Source: an uncultured Kiritimatiellota bacterium (GTDB lineage Bacteria; Verrucomicrobiota; Kiritimatiellia; RFP12; UBA1067). From it: a stretch of 64,000 nt of DNA. The notes under the pieces are model-generated. The model worked only from the letters and a program-made list of their open reading frames with translations, was not told where the DNA came from and ran no database searches. The DNA lies in NCBI GenBank assembly GCA_934621385.1, contig CAKTUI010000004.1, forward strand, positions 20,894 to 84,893. Direction: 5' to 3'. A program made the translations under genes and the position numbers. Every line of letters begins with the position of its first letter. Within the stretch, counting starts at the first letter, position 1. Shown piece by piece: positions 1-8,590 of this stretch.

Positions 1-1042
1 CACATTTGCCGACGGCGAGTTCGCCGATGTCCGTCCGCCCCAAGGCCCGTGCACCGTTGACGGTCGCCATGTCAACGACATCCCACGCCGACAGGACGGT
101 CGGGTCGTGTGCGAGTCCCTTGTGCAGCAACGAGGCGAGGTGCATTTCCTCAAACAGGTTGAGATTGTCGTTAGACGCGCAGCCATCCGTACCCAGCGCG
201 ACATTCACGCCAAGTTCCCGTGCGGACTTGATCCGCGCAAAGCCGCTGCCCAGTTTCATGTTGCTGGACGGATTGTGCACCAGCGACACGCGATGCTCGT
301 GCATGATGCGGAAGTCGTCGTCCGTGCAGTAGACGCAATGCGCCGCATAGCCCCCGAAGTCGAAAAGTCCCGTCTCGGCGAGGTAGGCGATGGGGGTCTT
401 TCCATGACGGGCCAGGCACTCGCGATGCTCCCGCTCCGTCTCCGACACGTGCACATGAACGGGACGCTTCAGCGTCTGGTTCGCCTCGGCCAGGGCGCGG
501 CAGAAACGCTCGTTCGTCAGGTATTCGCTGTGGATGCAGATGTCGCGGCGAACGAGATCGTCGGCGCATCCCCTGCGGACGAAATCAATGCATTCGCCCA
601 ATCGACCGGGCGGGACATCCTCCGTCTCCGAAAAGGCGAGGCCCACGCGGCAAAGGTGCGCCCGGAAGCCAAGTGCCGAAAGTGCCGCGCATCCCGCTTC
701 GGGAAAGTCGTACATATCGGCCACGCACGTCGTACCGCCCGCCAGCATCTCCAGTACGCCCCATCTCATCCCCGCCGCAATGTGCGCGGGTGTCATTCGG
801 GCCTCGATGGGGAAAATCGCCTGCTCAAGCCATGCCTGAAGGGGCAACCCCGAACCGACACCACGAACCAATGTCATGGGCGTGTGCCCGTGGCAGTTGA
901 TGAGTCCGGGGAGAATGAGTTTCGTCGGGTTCGAGACCTCATGCAACGAAATGGACGAGATGCGTCCATCGTCAACCACGAGATCGCCCGCCCCAACGCG
1001 ATGTCCCGGCAGGACAAGAAGACAATCCTTAAAGATTCGCAT
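1..1042 (-). CDS. mtaD: Amidohydrolase, 5-methylthioadenosine/S-adenosylhomocysteine deaminase-like (3' end outside window)
   Basis: Reading the minus strand from the ATG at 1042, preceded by GGAGG, gives an open frame of 347 codons that leaves the window without a stop. Metal-dependent amidohydrolase motifs appear in order: LINCHGHTPMTLVRG near residue 50, HVHVSETEREH near 190, AAHCVYCTDDD near 225 and LGTDGCASNDNLNLFEEM near 275. These match MtaD-type enzymes, which deaminate 5'-methylthioadenosine or S-adenosylhomocysteine to the inosine form in the cytoplasm as part of SAM by-product recycling. The gene starts 17 bases after the VWA gene and is probably cotranscribed with it. A related deaminase of the TRZ/ATZ family is possible, so the exact substrate is inference. 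Confidence 0.85.
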   Translation of the reverse strand, partial: MRIFKDCLLVLPGHRVGAGDLVVDDGRISSISLHEVSNPTKLILPGLINCHGHTPMTLVRGVGSGLPLQAWLEQAIFPIEARMTPAHIAAGMRWGVLEMLAGGTTCVADMYDFPEAGCAALSALGFRAHLCRVGLAFSETEDVPPGRLGECIDFVRRGCADDLVRRDICIHSEYLTNERFCRALAEANQTLKRPVHVHVSETEREHRECLARHGKTPIAYLAETGLFDFGGYAAHCVYCTDDDFRIMHEHRVSLVHNPSSNMKLGSGFARIKSARELGVNVALGTDGCASNDNLNLFEEMHLASLLHKGLAHDPTVLSAWDVVDMATVNGARALGRTDIGELAVGKC

Positions 1043-1059
1043 GATGGCCTTGCCTCCGC

Positions 1060-2712
1060 TTAGTGCAACTGGACGTCAATCGCCCGCTCCCGCCGCCACT
1101 GCTCCGAAACGGTCGCATCGTCCGCGCCTGAGGCCAGCGGGAACCTGAAGAACCCCTCGTAGGCGACGGCACCGGCGAGTCCACGGAGTGAAAACGCCAC
1201 CTCCCGCGCATTCGCTGGCAGGCGACCGACGATTTCAACCGAATTGTCGCGGTAGAGATTCTTGAGAAGCATGGGATAGGCCTCCGCCGGACAAGTCGAT
1301 GCGAAAACAATGCGCAAATCCGAGAACACGGGGTCGCGGAAGCGTGCGGACAACGCATCGAGCCCCTCGCCCGAACGGTTCCTGAACCAACCGTCGAACA
1401 CAAAGCTCTCGCCACGGTTGCCGCGTGTCAGCACGTCAATGAGTTCACGGTTCGCCGATGACTTGACGCCATACATATAGACCGAGACGAGTCCGTCATT
1501 CAAGGTGGAGAACTTGGAGATAATCTGAGCCGTCTCGCGCACACCGACATTCGCATCGCCATCCGTCACGACGAGGGCGATGAGCGGCCGCGTCGGATCG
1601 CGAGGAAGCGTCAGCACCGACGAAATCGTGGCGAAGACATCCGTCCGGCCGTGCGCGGCAAGTTTGCCGAGCCAGGCATCGCCCGCATCGAAACTCGCCG
1701 CGTCACACGCCTGCCACGACTTGAACGCATACGAGAAGCGGTCGCGGAAGGCTACGAGATTAAAGCGGTCGCCCGTATTCGTGCAACTGCGCAGGATTCG
1801 CCGCGCCGCCTTGCGGCAGCTGTTGAGCCGCTCGTTGCCAATCGACCCCGAGGCATCAATGAGAATGACCACATCCTTCGGGACAACCGGCAGGCGGGGC
1901 TTCGGTTTCACGGTCACGCGAAAGTAGGTGAAGCCCCCGTCCGTCTGACGATCGAGTCGCGTCTCAACGAACTTGGAGAGGTCGACCGCCGAGGCGGAGG
2001 CGACCAGTTCGCGCACGGCCGACTTCTCCTGTTCGACGACTTTTTCGTCAACTGCCGCCATCACCTCCTCGACAGGCTTGAAGTCCGCCACCTTCTTCGT
2101 CTCGTCCACGAGAGGCGCCAAAGCCGTCCCCTTCTCGACCTCGGTCGCCGCCGCCGGCAGTTCCACCCGTGGCGTCGCGGCAAAAATCGGAGCCTCAAAA
2201 ACAGGCGAAACCATCTCGGCGTGAATCGGCAGGTCGGAGGGCTCGGTTGCGATGACGGGGACGCGGGCCTCTTCGGGCATCCGAAATGCCTCCGTTGCCG
2301 GTGGAATCTCGGGCGAAGCCGTCTCTATGGGAAGACGCGGAGCCTCATCCTCAGGACGCATCCGCGTCAGAAGTTCAGGCAGGGCCGCGTCGGCCGGAAG
2401 CGTCATCGCCCCCTCGTCCGAAGGTTTCGGTGCCGCCGTCTGTGGAGCTGGTAATGCGGCCCGCGTCTCCTGCGCATCGGGAGACTCCTTTTCGGCCTCG
2501 ACGTCTTCCAGCACGTCAATCTTGACCGGATCCGGTCTCTCCGCCGCTTCCGAAACCACCATCGGGCCGCGCCGTACCAGTTGCGAAACGCCATTCGTCA
2601 TGTGCGTCATGACTTTCGGCTTGGCCCAAATCATCAGTCCGATGTGGACAACGGCCGACAACACCAGTGCCGCGACAATCAAGTCGCGTCCCAAACCACC
2701 TCTTCGCGTCAT
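1060..2712 (-). CDS. Membrane-anchored von Willebrand factor A domain protein
   Basis: The 550-residue protein has one N-terminal transmembrane segment (about residues 11-29), a long low-complexity Pro/Glu/Ala-rich linker to about residue 240, and then a VWA domain opening with a VVILIDASGSIG strand. The metal-ion-dependent adhesion site DASGS lies at 286-290, followed by the usual T and D positions (GRTDVFATISS, VVTDGDANVG). VWA domains bind metal and mediate protein-protein contacts; with this anchor it would face the periplasm. The start overlaps the stop of the upstream TPR gene by four bases, indicating translational coupling. The pair resembles the VWA plus TPR partnerships common in Gram-negative bacteria, but no specific role can be read from sequence. 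Confidence 0.85.
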   Translation of the reverse strand: MTRRGGLGRDLIVAALVLSAVVHIGLMIWAKPKVMTHMTNGVSQLVRRGPMVVSEAAERPDPVKIDVLEDVEAEKESPDAQETRAALPAPQTAAPKPSDEGAMTLPADAALPELLTRMRPEDEAPRLPIETASPEIPPATEAFRMPEEARVPVIATEPSDLPIHAEMVSPVFEAPIFAATPRVELPAAATEVEKGTALAPLVDETKKVADFKPVEEVMAAVDEKVVEQEKSAVRELVASASAVDLSKFVETRLDRQTDGGFTYFRVTVKPKPRLPVVPKDVVILIDASGSIGNERLNSCRKAARRILRSCTNTGDRFNLVAFRDRFSYAFKSWQACDAASFDAGDAWLGKLAAHGRTDVFATISSVLTLPRDPTRPLIALVVTDGDANVGVRETAQIISKFSTLNDGLVSVYMYGVKSSANRELIDVLTRGNRGESFVFDGWFRNRSGEGLDALSARFRDPVFSDLRIVFASTCPAEAYPMLLKNLYRDNSVEIVGRLPANAREVAFSLRGLAGAVAYEGFFRFPLASGADDATVSEQWRRERAIDVQLH

Positions 2713-4664
2713 TTGACCTCCTTCGAATCCTCAGCAGGAAGGGACTTGAGAATCTCGCCGGCAGTCGTTGCGGACGGTGTCCTCTCGAAAAGTTCCGTCA
2801 CCACCGTCGCATACGACCGCGCATGCTTGTAATCGTGCCTGCCCACGCAGACTTCCGCCAGATGCAAGTAGGCCTCGGCGCGTGCCGCCGCGTCCTTGGC
2901 ATTCAGTTCGACGGCTCGCTTCAGCGTCGTCTCGGCATTCGTCCAGTCCTCACTGCGGGTCTGGAGCGCCCCGAGGCGCAGGGCCACCTTCGGTACGTCC
3001 TCCGTCACGCATGTTTCGGCGAGGCACTTCTGGTAGGCCTCCGCCGCACGGGCAAACGCCCCATCGGCCTCCTCCGAGAAGCCCAGCAGGGCATAGCCGC
3101 ACTGCCGCCATTCGGCCCGCTCGTTCCGCACGAGTGCACGGGCGCAGATTTTCGCCTCCTCGCCGGACAGGAGTTTGCCAACGGCGAGAATCTTCGCGGC
3201 GGACATCCGCTCCGTCGCCCCCTCGCGCACGAGTTTCGCATAGGCCGTCCGCGCCGCCTCGATATGGTCCTCATTGAAATCGTGGTCGGCAATCATGAGC
3301 CGCGCCTCACGGGACTCGTCCAGGCCAAGACCCTCCTCCGCAAGGGCCTTCTTCAGAAACTCGACGCCTTCCGCCTCATGCCCCATCCGCACGGCCGCGA
3401 CGCCACGCCAGTATGTCGCCTCTGTCCGATTCCGCCCCTCAAGTTTTCCGAGCAGGGCGGACTGGAGGGAGAGATCCGCCGCAGCCCAACGCTCCTCGCG
3501 CAGATCCATCAACGCCTTGCGGAACGTGGCCTCAGCCGCCTCGGGCGTATCTGGGTAGGCCTTCGAAATGTCGGCGTACTCGCTCATGGCCTCATCCTTG
3601 CGCCCGGCCTTCTCGTAGGCCCAGGCGAGGACCAGCCTGTCCGCCGCCGCCTTCGAGACGGCCACGACGCGTCTCATGCACTCGACCATCTTCGTTGCAT
3701 CATCCGCCGCGCGCGCCTCCTGAAAGCCAATCCGTGCCAACCACGACTCCGCCATGACGCGGTAGTCGCCCTGTGGGAAATTGAGCAGGTACGACTCAAA
3801 CAGGGCCTTTGCGGACTCCGCCCCCTGGCTCGCGGATGTGGCGATGGCCTTCAAATAGGCGATGCCGTCTTTGACTTTCGCCGGGGACTCCGGACGAATC
3901 GCCGCGCACATCGCGAGGGCATCCGCATACCGTCCCGTCAGGTAACTGCTCCAGGCACTTGTGCAGGTCGCCTCCGTCGCATACTTTCCGTTCGGATAGC
4001 GGCGCAAGTAGCGGCGCATCAGCGAATCGGCCTCACCGTAGCGTGCGCGGCGGTAGCTGACTTCGGCGGCGAGATAGAGGGCCTCCTCGGCAAAGGCCCC
4101 GTCGCTGAAAGCCACGTCGAGATAAAGTCCAACCGCCTTGCGAACCGCCACCTCATCGGGCGATGTCTGCAGAATCTGGGCGAGGCGAATCTTGGCGTAG
4201 GGGGCATTGCGCCCCTTGGGATCGAGCGCAAGATAGCGCATCAGCGCATTCGTGCTCCCCGTGTTCAGTCCGATGTGATAAAGCGCCGAGGCGCGAATCC
4301 CGCTTGCCACACGATCCGAGTCAAGGAGCAGCAACTCCGCATTCTGCTCCTCGACGGAACCCGCCAACGCACGATTAAGACGGGCGCGATCGGCGAGGTC
4401 GGAAGCCGGGTATTTCGCAAGCAGTTCCCCGTATTCCCGCCGCGCCTCCTTCGACTTGCCGAGCGCACGGTCGCATTCGGCCAGACGGTAGAGCAGGCCA
4501 TCCCCCGAGAGGGACTTTTCGCCGACCAGCGCGGCATACTCGGTCCGTGCCTCCGACCACATTCCACGGTTGAAAAGGCGGTCGGCCATCGCCAGCCGGT
4601 CGACGGGGGCGACGGCAATCGCGGCAACGACCGCCGGTAACATGAATAGGCAAAACAACTTCAT
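2709..4664 (-). CDS. Secreted tetratricopeptide-repeat protein
   Basis: About 651 residues from the ATG at 4664. That start puts a clean signal peptide (MKLFCLFMLPAVVAAIAVA) at the N-terminus; the longer upstream frame adds only a basic low-complexity tail and crosses the promoter. The rest is a run of TPR helices (for example YRLAECDRALGKSKEARREY, LVLAWAYEKAGRKDEAM, YLHLAEVCVGRHDYKHA), similar in general layout to periplasmic YbgF/BamD-type scaffolds. A TGCTACAAT -10 ends eight bases before the ATG and there is no Shine-Dalgarno, so the mRNA is probably leaderless. It is first in an operon with the VWA and mtaD-like genes. Function unknown. Confidence 0.8.
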   Translation of the reverse strand: MKLFCLFMLPAVVAAIAVAPVDRLAMADRLFNRGMWSEARTEYAALVGEKSLSGDGLLYRLAECDRALGKSKEARREYGELLAKYPASDLADRARLNRALAGSVEEQNAELLLLDSDRVASGIRASALYHIGLNTGSTNALMRYLALDPKGRNAPYAKIRLAQILQTSPDEVAVRKAVGLYLDVAFSDGAFAEEALYLAAEVSYRRARYGEADSLMRRYLRRYPNGKYATEATCTSAWSSYLTGRYADALAMCAAIRPESPAKVKDGIAYLKAIATSASQGAESAKALFESYLLNFPQGDYRVMAESWLARIGFQEARAADDATKMVECMRRVVAVSKAAADRLVLAWAYEKAGRKDEAMSEYADISKAYPDTPEAAEATFRKALMDLREERWAAADLSLQSALLGKLEGRNRTEATYWRGVAAVRMGHEAEGVEFLKKALAEEGLGLDESREARLMIADHDFNEDHIEAARTAYAKLVREGATERMSAAKILAVGKLLSGEEAKICARALVRNERAEWRQCGYALLGFSEEADGAFARAAEAYQKCLAETCVTEDVPKVALRLGALQTRSEDWTNAETTLKRAVELNAKDAAARAEAYLHLAEVCVGRHDYKHARSYATVVTELFERTPSATTAGEILKSLPAEDSKEVK

Positions 4665-4672
4665 AGGTGGAA

Positions 4673-4681
4673 ATTGTAGCA
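4673..4681 (-). promoter_or_regulatory. Extended -10 of the TPR-VWA-mtaD operon
   Basis: TGCTACAAT on the minus strand (TGn plus TACAAT). Its last base lies eight bases before the ATG at 4664, so the expected transcription start falls at or within a base or two of the start codon. Confidence 0.6.
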
Positions 4682-4707
4682 ATTTCCGTGTGCCGCGTAA
4701 AGGGGGC

Positions 4708-5009
4708 AACCGCTTGCTCGGGGGCTTGCGCGAAGCTGCCGCTCGGTCTCGGCTTCCACGGCTGCGCTCACCTCTCACGCGTCGACAACAGAGTCTTCTT
4801 AGCCTATCCTACCTCGGCGACTATCACTGGTTGCGGACGAGACAACTCTTACGGTGGCGCCCCGTGGAAGACCTCACTCGCGACACTTCGCGCACACCCC
4901 CTCGCCCGAGAGGGGGGACAGGCCGACTACAGGCCGGAACACAGCAAATGGTCTTGTCGGCCTGCCGTCCGGCAGGCTCCCGGCCTTCCTCAAGTGCCGC
5001 GCCTGCGCC
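4708..5009 (-). repeat. Long intergenic repeat, copy A
   Basis: Shares blocks in the same order with the copies at 12776-13020 and 15490-15786: TGCTCGGGGGCTTGCGCG, CCTCGGCGA with TATCACTGGTTGCGG, CTCGCCCGAGAGG, the hairpin CCTGCCGTCCGGCAGG, and a TGCCGCGCC end. The first block lies about 30 bases behind the -10 of the downstream minus-strand gene. No open frame is conserved between copies. Confidence 0.75.
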
Positions 5010-5214
5010 ATCTGAACGCCGACGCTGTGTGGCTTTCCTCCGCTCTTCTGCCCCCCCTTCCAAGCGCGGCAGATTGCGGGGTTCGGGGACGCAGTCCCCG
5101 TCCCTTCGACTGAACTATTCGAAGGCTTCCATCCCCCCTACCCCCGAACCGTCGGCTGTCATCCGAGCGCGCAGCAGACTCGGCTTCCTCGGTTACTCCC
5201 CTCGCAACGGAATT

Positions 5215-5316
5215 CCGATGCCCGTCGGACGATTTTCTGATGCCCGTCGGAAAAATTTCTGATGGGCATCGGAAAGTGCTCTGATGGTCATCGGACAGCC
5301 CTGTGATGGGCATCGG
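5215..5316. repeat. 22-bp-period hairpin array 1 (five units)
   Basis: Five 14-bp imperfect dyads begin at 5215, 5237, 5259, 5281 and 5303, exactly 22 bp apart. Each is a 4-base arm, a 6-base centre and a 4-base arm: CCGA-TGCCCG-TCGG, CTGA-TGCCCG-TCGG, CTGA-TGGGCA-TCGG, CTGA-TGGTCA-TCGG, GTGA-TGGGCA-TCGG. A further CCGA half-site falls in register at 5325. The 8-base spacers are not conserved. The centre of the first two units is close to the reverse complement of the later ones. Confidence 0.9.
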
Positions 5317-5582
5317 GACAGAATCCGACCGAGGTAACGCTTTTGCGTCCCGCCGCGACTTCAGGAACGACACCCCTGTCGGTCTCCGAAACATCAACAG
5401 AACAACCGAATCCGAAAAGAATCCCATGATTGCGACTTCCCCTTCCCACCTGCGCTTTTACCTTATTATAGAGGAGTACTCGTTTCATTCCTCAATCCCC
5501 ATGCTTCCCGCACCTTCCCACGGTTGAGCATCTTCGCCCCTCAGACGCCCCCGAGAACGAAGCCAAAGACACTGTTTGCCCA

Positions 5583-5612
5583 TTGACAGCAAACGACCAG
5601 TTTTGATAGACT
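5583..5612 (+). promoter_or_regulatory. Promoter of the leu operon
   Basis: A consensus TTGACA (5583-5588), an 18-base spacer and TAGACT (5607-5612) with an extended TGA just before it. The predicted start at about 5619 lies shortly upstream of the leader peptide and its GAAGGA ribosome site (5626-5631). Confidence 0.75.
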
Positions 5613-5637
5613 ATGCGCCGTTGTTGAAGGACTGAAC

Positions 5638-5724
5638 ATGAACGACGCGAACATCACAACGCTCTTCCTTCTTGGAAGCCTTGGTCTCGAGCTTACTCAG
5701 CGCGGGGCGCGCTCGGTTTTGTGA
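5638..5724 (+). CDS. leuL: Leucine-rich leader peptide of the leu operon
   Basis: A 28-codon ORF with a good ribosome site (GAAGGA six bases before the ATG). Seven codons are leucine (CTC, CTT, CTT, CTT, CTC, CTT, TTG), clustered around LFLLGSLGLEL. It is followed by a G+C hairpin (AGCGCG-GGG-CGCGCT, 5698-5712) and then an intrinsic terminator before leuA. This is the layout of a transcription attenuator in which ribosome stalling at leucine codons, when charged tRNA-Leu is scarce, prevents terminator formation. No homology is needed for the call; it rests on position, composition and the following structures. Confidence 0.8.
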   Translation: MNDANITTLFLLGSLGLELTQRGARSVL

Positions 5725-5758
5725 GGTTTTCGACAACCATGACAAACCACGGCAAGCG

Positions 5759-5788
5759 ACCCCGCTCGAAAGAGAGGGGTTGTTTTGT
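5759..5788 (+). terminator. Attenuator terminator before leuA
   Basis: ACCCCGCTC-GAAA-GAGAGGGGT hairpin followed by TGTTTTGT. The 5' arm CCCCGC (5760-5765) can pair instead with GCGGGG inside the leader (5702-5707), giving a plausible antiterminator. Confidence 0.75.
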
Positions 5789-5805
5789 ATAAGAAAAGAG
5801 ATACA

Positions 5806-7323
5806 ATGGACACGATTAAAATATTCGATACAACGCTGCGAGACGGCGAACAGGCCCCCGGCTACTCAATGAACCTCGAAGAGAAGGTGCGCATGGCCCT
5901 TCAGCTTGAGGCCCTCGGCGTGGATGTCATGGAAGCCGGCTTCGCCATCGCCTCCAAGGGTGACTTCGATTCCGTCAAGGCGATCGCCGATGCCGTGAAG
6001 ACCTCGTCCGTCTGCTCCCTCGCTCGCGCCCTCGAAAAGGACATCGACGCGGCGACGGATGCCATCGCAACGGCCGTCCATCCGCGCATCCACACCTTTA
6101 TCGCGACCAGCGATCTGCACCTCCAGTACAAGCTGAAAATCAGCCGCGAGGACTGCCTGAGCCAGATTCGGAAGGCCGTCTCCTACGCCCGCAATCGCTG
6201 CGCCGAAGTCGAGTTCTCGGCCGAGGATGCCTCGCGCACCGATCCCGAGTTCCTCTGCCAGGCGGTCGAGACCGCCATTGCCGCCGGCGCAAGCGTCGTG
6301 AACATCCCCGACACCGTCGGCTACGCAACCCCCGAGGAGTTCGGCCGGCTGATTCGGACGATTCACGACAACGTCAAGGGAATGGACAAGGCCGTCATCT
6401 CCGTCCACTGCCACAATGACCTCGGTCTCGCCGTCGCCAACACGTTTGCCGGCATCGAGAATGGTGCGCGGCAGGCCGAATGCACGATTACGGGCATCGG
6501 CGAGCGCGCGGGAAATGCCGCGCTCGAAGAGATTGCCATGGGCCTGCGCACCCGTGCGGACTTCTACAAGGGCTTGAGCTGCGGCATCCATACGGAGGAA
6601 ATCGCCCGCACGGCGAAACTGCTCTCGACCATCACCACGGTCAAGATTGCCCCCAACAAGCCCATCGTTGGCGCGAACGCCTTCGCCCACGAGAGCGGCA
6701 TTCACCAGCACGGTGTCCTCTCGAAGGCCGAGACCTACGAAATCATGACGCCAGAATCGGTCGGCATGCAGAAGACGGAGCTCGTGCTCGGCAAGCACTC
6801 AGGCCAGCATGCGCTCGAAACGCGCCTCCACGACCTCGGCTACGACCTCACGCCCGAGCGCATCAAGGAAGTCTTCGAGGCCTTCAAGAACCTCGCTGAC
6901 CGCAAGAAACGCATCACCGACCGCGACCTCGTCGCACTGGCCGAGTCGCACGTCGCCTACAAGCCCAGCAGCACCAACGGCTGGAAGCTCGACTCGTTCG
7001 TCGTGAACAGCGGCAACCACATGAGCGCCACGGCCCAGGTCACCCTGACGAAGGGCGACCAGAAGGTGCTGGAAGCCGCCATCGGCACCGGTCCCATCTA
7101 CGCCTCGTTCAAGGCGATTGAGAAGATTATCCACCACAAGTTCGTGCTGGAGGACTACCGAATTGACGCGGTGACCGAACACCGCGACGCCCTGGGCGAA
7201 GTGCTTGTCAGGATTTCGGACGAGAACGGCTCCTACCGTGGGCGCGGCGTTTCGACGGACGTAATCGAGGGCTCGATCCTCGCCTTGCTGGTGGCGGTGA
7301 ACCGCATGATGGAGGGTAAGTAA
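5806..7323 (+). CDS. leuA: 2-isopropylmalate synthase
   Basis: Catalyses the first committed step of leucine synthesis, condensing acetyl-CoA with 2-oxoisovalerate. The 505-residue protein opens with the HMGL-like barrel signature FDTTLRDGEQAPG (residues 7-19). The metal-binding HCH motif VHCHNDLG has histidines at 201 and 203, GIGERAGNAALEEI follows, and the C-terminus carries the LeuA dimer/regulatory domain ending in the DVIEGSILALLVAVN region. The ATG at 5806 is chosen because the alternative TTG at 5785 lies inside the attenuator T-tract. Length fits full-size LeuA with an allosteric domain, so leucine feedback inhibition is expected. First structural gene of leuACDB. Confidence 0.95.
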   Translation: MDTIKIFDTTLRDGEQAPGYSMNLEEKVRMALQLEALGVDVMEAGFAIASKGDFDSVKAIADAVKTSSVCSLARALEKDIDAATDAIATAVHPRIHTFIATSDLHLQYKLKISREDCLSQIRKAVSYARNRCAEVEFSAEDASRTDPEFLCQAVETAIAAGASVVNIPDTVGYATPEEFGRLIRTIHDNVKGMDKAVISVHCHNDLGLAVANTFAGIENGARQAECTITGIGERAGNAALEEIAMGLRTRADFYKGLSCGIHTEEIARTAKLLSTITTVKIAPNKPIVGANAFAHESGIHQHGVLSKAETYEIMTPESVGMQKTELVLGKHSGQHALETRLHDLGYDLTPERIKEVFEAFKNLADRKKRITDRDLVALAESHVAYKPSSTNGWKLDSFVVNSGNHMSATAQVTLTKGDQKVLEAAIGTGPIYASFKAIEKIIHHKFVLEDYRIDAVTEHRDALGEVLVRISDENGSYRGRGVSTDVIEGSILALLVAVNRMMEGK

Positions 7324-7324
7324 G

Positions 7325-8587
7325 ATGAGCATGACGATGACGCAGAAGATTCTCGCGGCACACGCGGGAAAGAAGGAAGTCCACGCCGGCGAACTGGTGA
7401 TGGCGAAACTCGACCTCGTGCTCGGGAACGACATCACGACGCCCGTGGCCGTCGGGGAGTTCCCGAAGTTCGGTCGCGAGAAGGTCTTCGACAAGACGAA
7501 GATTGCCCTTGTCCCCGACCACTTCACGCCCAACAAGGACATCAAGGCCGCCGCGCAGTGCGCCTGCATGAGGGCTTTCGCCAAGTCCCAGGAAATCAAG
7601 AACTACTTTGAGGTCGGCCACGACTGCGGCGTTGAGCACGCCCTTCTGCCTGAAAAGGGCCTCGTCACGGCGGGCGACCTCATCATCGGGGCCGACAGCC
7701 ACACCTGCACCTACGGTGCGCTCGGGGCCTTCTCGACGGGCGTCGGTTCGACGGACATGGCCGCCGGCATGGCCGCCGGCGAGACCTGGTTCCGCATTCC
7801 CTCGGCCATCAAGGTCGTGCTCACCGGCAAGCCTCGGCGGTATGTTGGCGGAAAGGATCTCGTCCTCCACCTCATCGGCATGATTGGCGTTGACGGTGCG
7901 CGCTACCAGTCCCTCGAATTCACGGGGCCGGGCGTTGCCGAACTCACCATGGACGACCGCTTCACTGTGGCCAACATGGCCATTGAGGCCGGTGCAAAGA
8001 ACGGCATCTTCCCCGTGGACGCGGCAACCCGCGCCTATCTCTCCGAGCACGGCGCGAAGGAGCCGACGGTTTACGAGGCCGATGCCGACGCGGAATACGT
8101 TCGGACGATTGAAATCGACCTCGGCGCACTTAAGCCGACCGTCGCTTTTCCGCACCTTCCGTCCAACGTGCGCACGATTGACGAGGTCGGCGACATTGCC
8201 ATTGACCAGGTTGTCATCGGGTCGTGCACGAACGGGCGCATCAGCGATCTCCGCATCGCCGCCGATGTCCTGAAGCGCCATACGGTCGCCCCCGGCGTTC
8301 GCTGCATCGTCATCCCCGCGACCCAGAAGATCTATCTCCAGGCTGTGGAGGAAGGTCTTGTGACCCAGTTCGTTCAGGCCGGTTGCGTCGTCTCGACCCC
8401 GACCTGCGGACCGTGCCTCGGCGGCTACATGGGCGTTCTGGCGAAGGGCGAACGGTGCGTCTCGACGACGAACCGAAACTTCGTCGGCCGCATGGGACAC
8501 ATCGAATCTGAAATCTACCTCGCCTCGCCGGCCGTTGCCGCCGCGAGCGCCATCACGGGTAAAATCTCTGCACCGGAAGGAATCTAA
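7325..8587 (+). CDS. leuC: 3-isopropylmalate dehydratase large subunit
   Basis: Aconitase-family large subunit of 420 residues that, with LeuD, isomerises 2- to 3-isopropylmalate. The three [4Fe-4S] cysteines are visible: Cys301 in GSCTNGR, and Cys361 and Cys364 in TCGPCLGG. The substrate-loop motif GADSHTCTYGALG lies near residue 123. Its length matches the shorter LeuC2/homoaconitase-like type rather than the roughly 465-residue enterobacterial type, so a role in related 2-oxoacid elongation cannot be excluded, but the leuABD context argues for leucine synthesis. The start is one base after the leuA stop, with GGAGGG eight bases upstream. Confidence 0.95.
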   Translation: MSMTMTQKILAAHAGKKEVHAGELVMAKLDLVLGNDITTPVAVGEFPKFGREKVFDKTKIALVPDHFTPNKDIKAAAQCACMRAFAKSQEIKNYFEVGHDCGVEHALLPEKGLVTAGDLIIGADSHTCTYGALGAFSTGVGSTDMAAGMAAGETWFRIPSAIKVVLTGKPRRYVGGKDLVLHLIGMIGVDGARYQSLEFTGPGVAELTMDDRFTVANMAIEAGAKNGIFPVDAATRAYLSEHGAKEPTVYEADADAEYVRTIEIDLGALKPTVAFPHLPSNVRTIDEVGDIAIDQVVIGSCTNGRISDLRIAADVLKRHTVAPGVRCIVIPATQKIYLQAVEEGLVTQFVQAGCVVSTPTCGPCLGGYMGVLAKGERCVSTTNRNFVGRMGHIESEIYLASPAVAAASAITGKISAPEGI

Positions 8588-8590
8588 CGA

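Larger units (their letters stand above)
4665..5582. other. Gene-free region between the TPR gene and the leu operon
   Basis: About 920 bases with no convincing gene. It contains a copy of the long intergenic repeat (4708-5009), a G-rich hairpin GGGGACGCAGTCCCC at 5087-5101, and the 22-bp hairpin array (5215-5316). A TATAAT on the minus strand (5465-5470) is followed by an ORF from about 5427 to 4990 that runs straight through the array. That ORF has low-complexity Arg/Ser content and no recognisable domain, so it is not called as a gene. Between 5330 and 5580 I see only scattered short dyads. Confidence 0.6.

Noticed and set aside
2667..4640. Plus-strand 657-codon frame opposite the TPR gene
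   Set aside because: The minus strand encodes TPR helices with a signal peptide and promoter; the plus frame is Arg/His-rich with no motif.
4990..5427. Minus-strand 145-codon gene through hairpin array 1
   Set aside because: A TATAAT and a purine-rich site exist, but the frame runs over a 22-bp-period array and a repeat with no conserved protein pattern.
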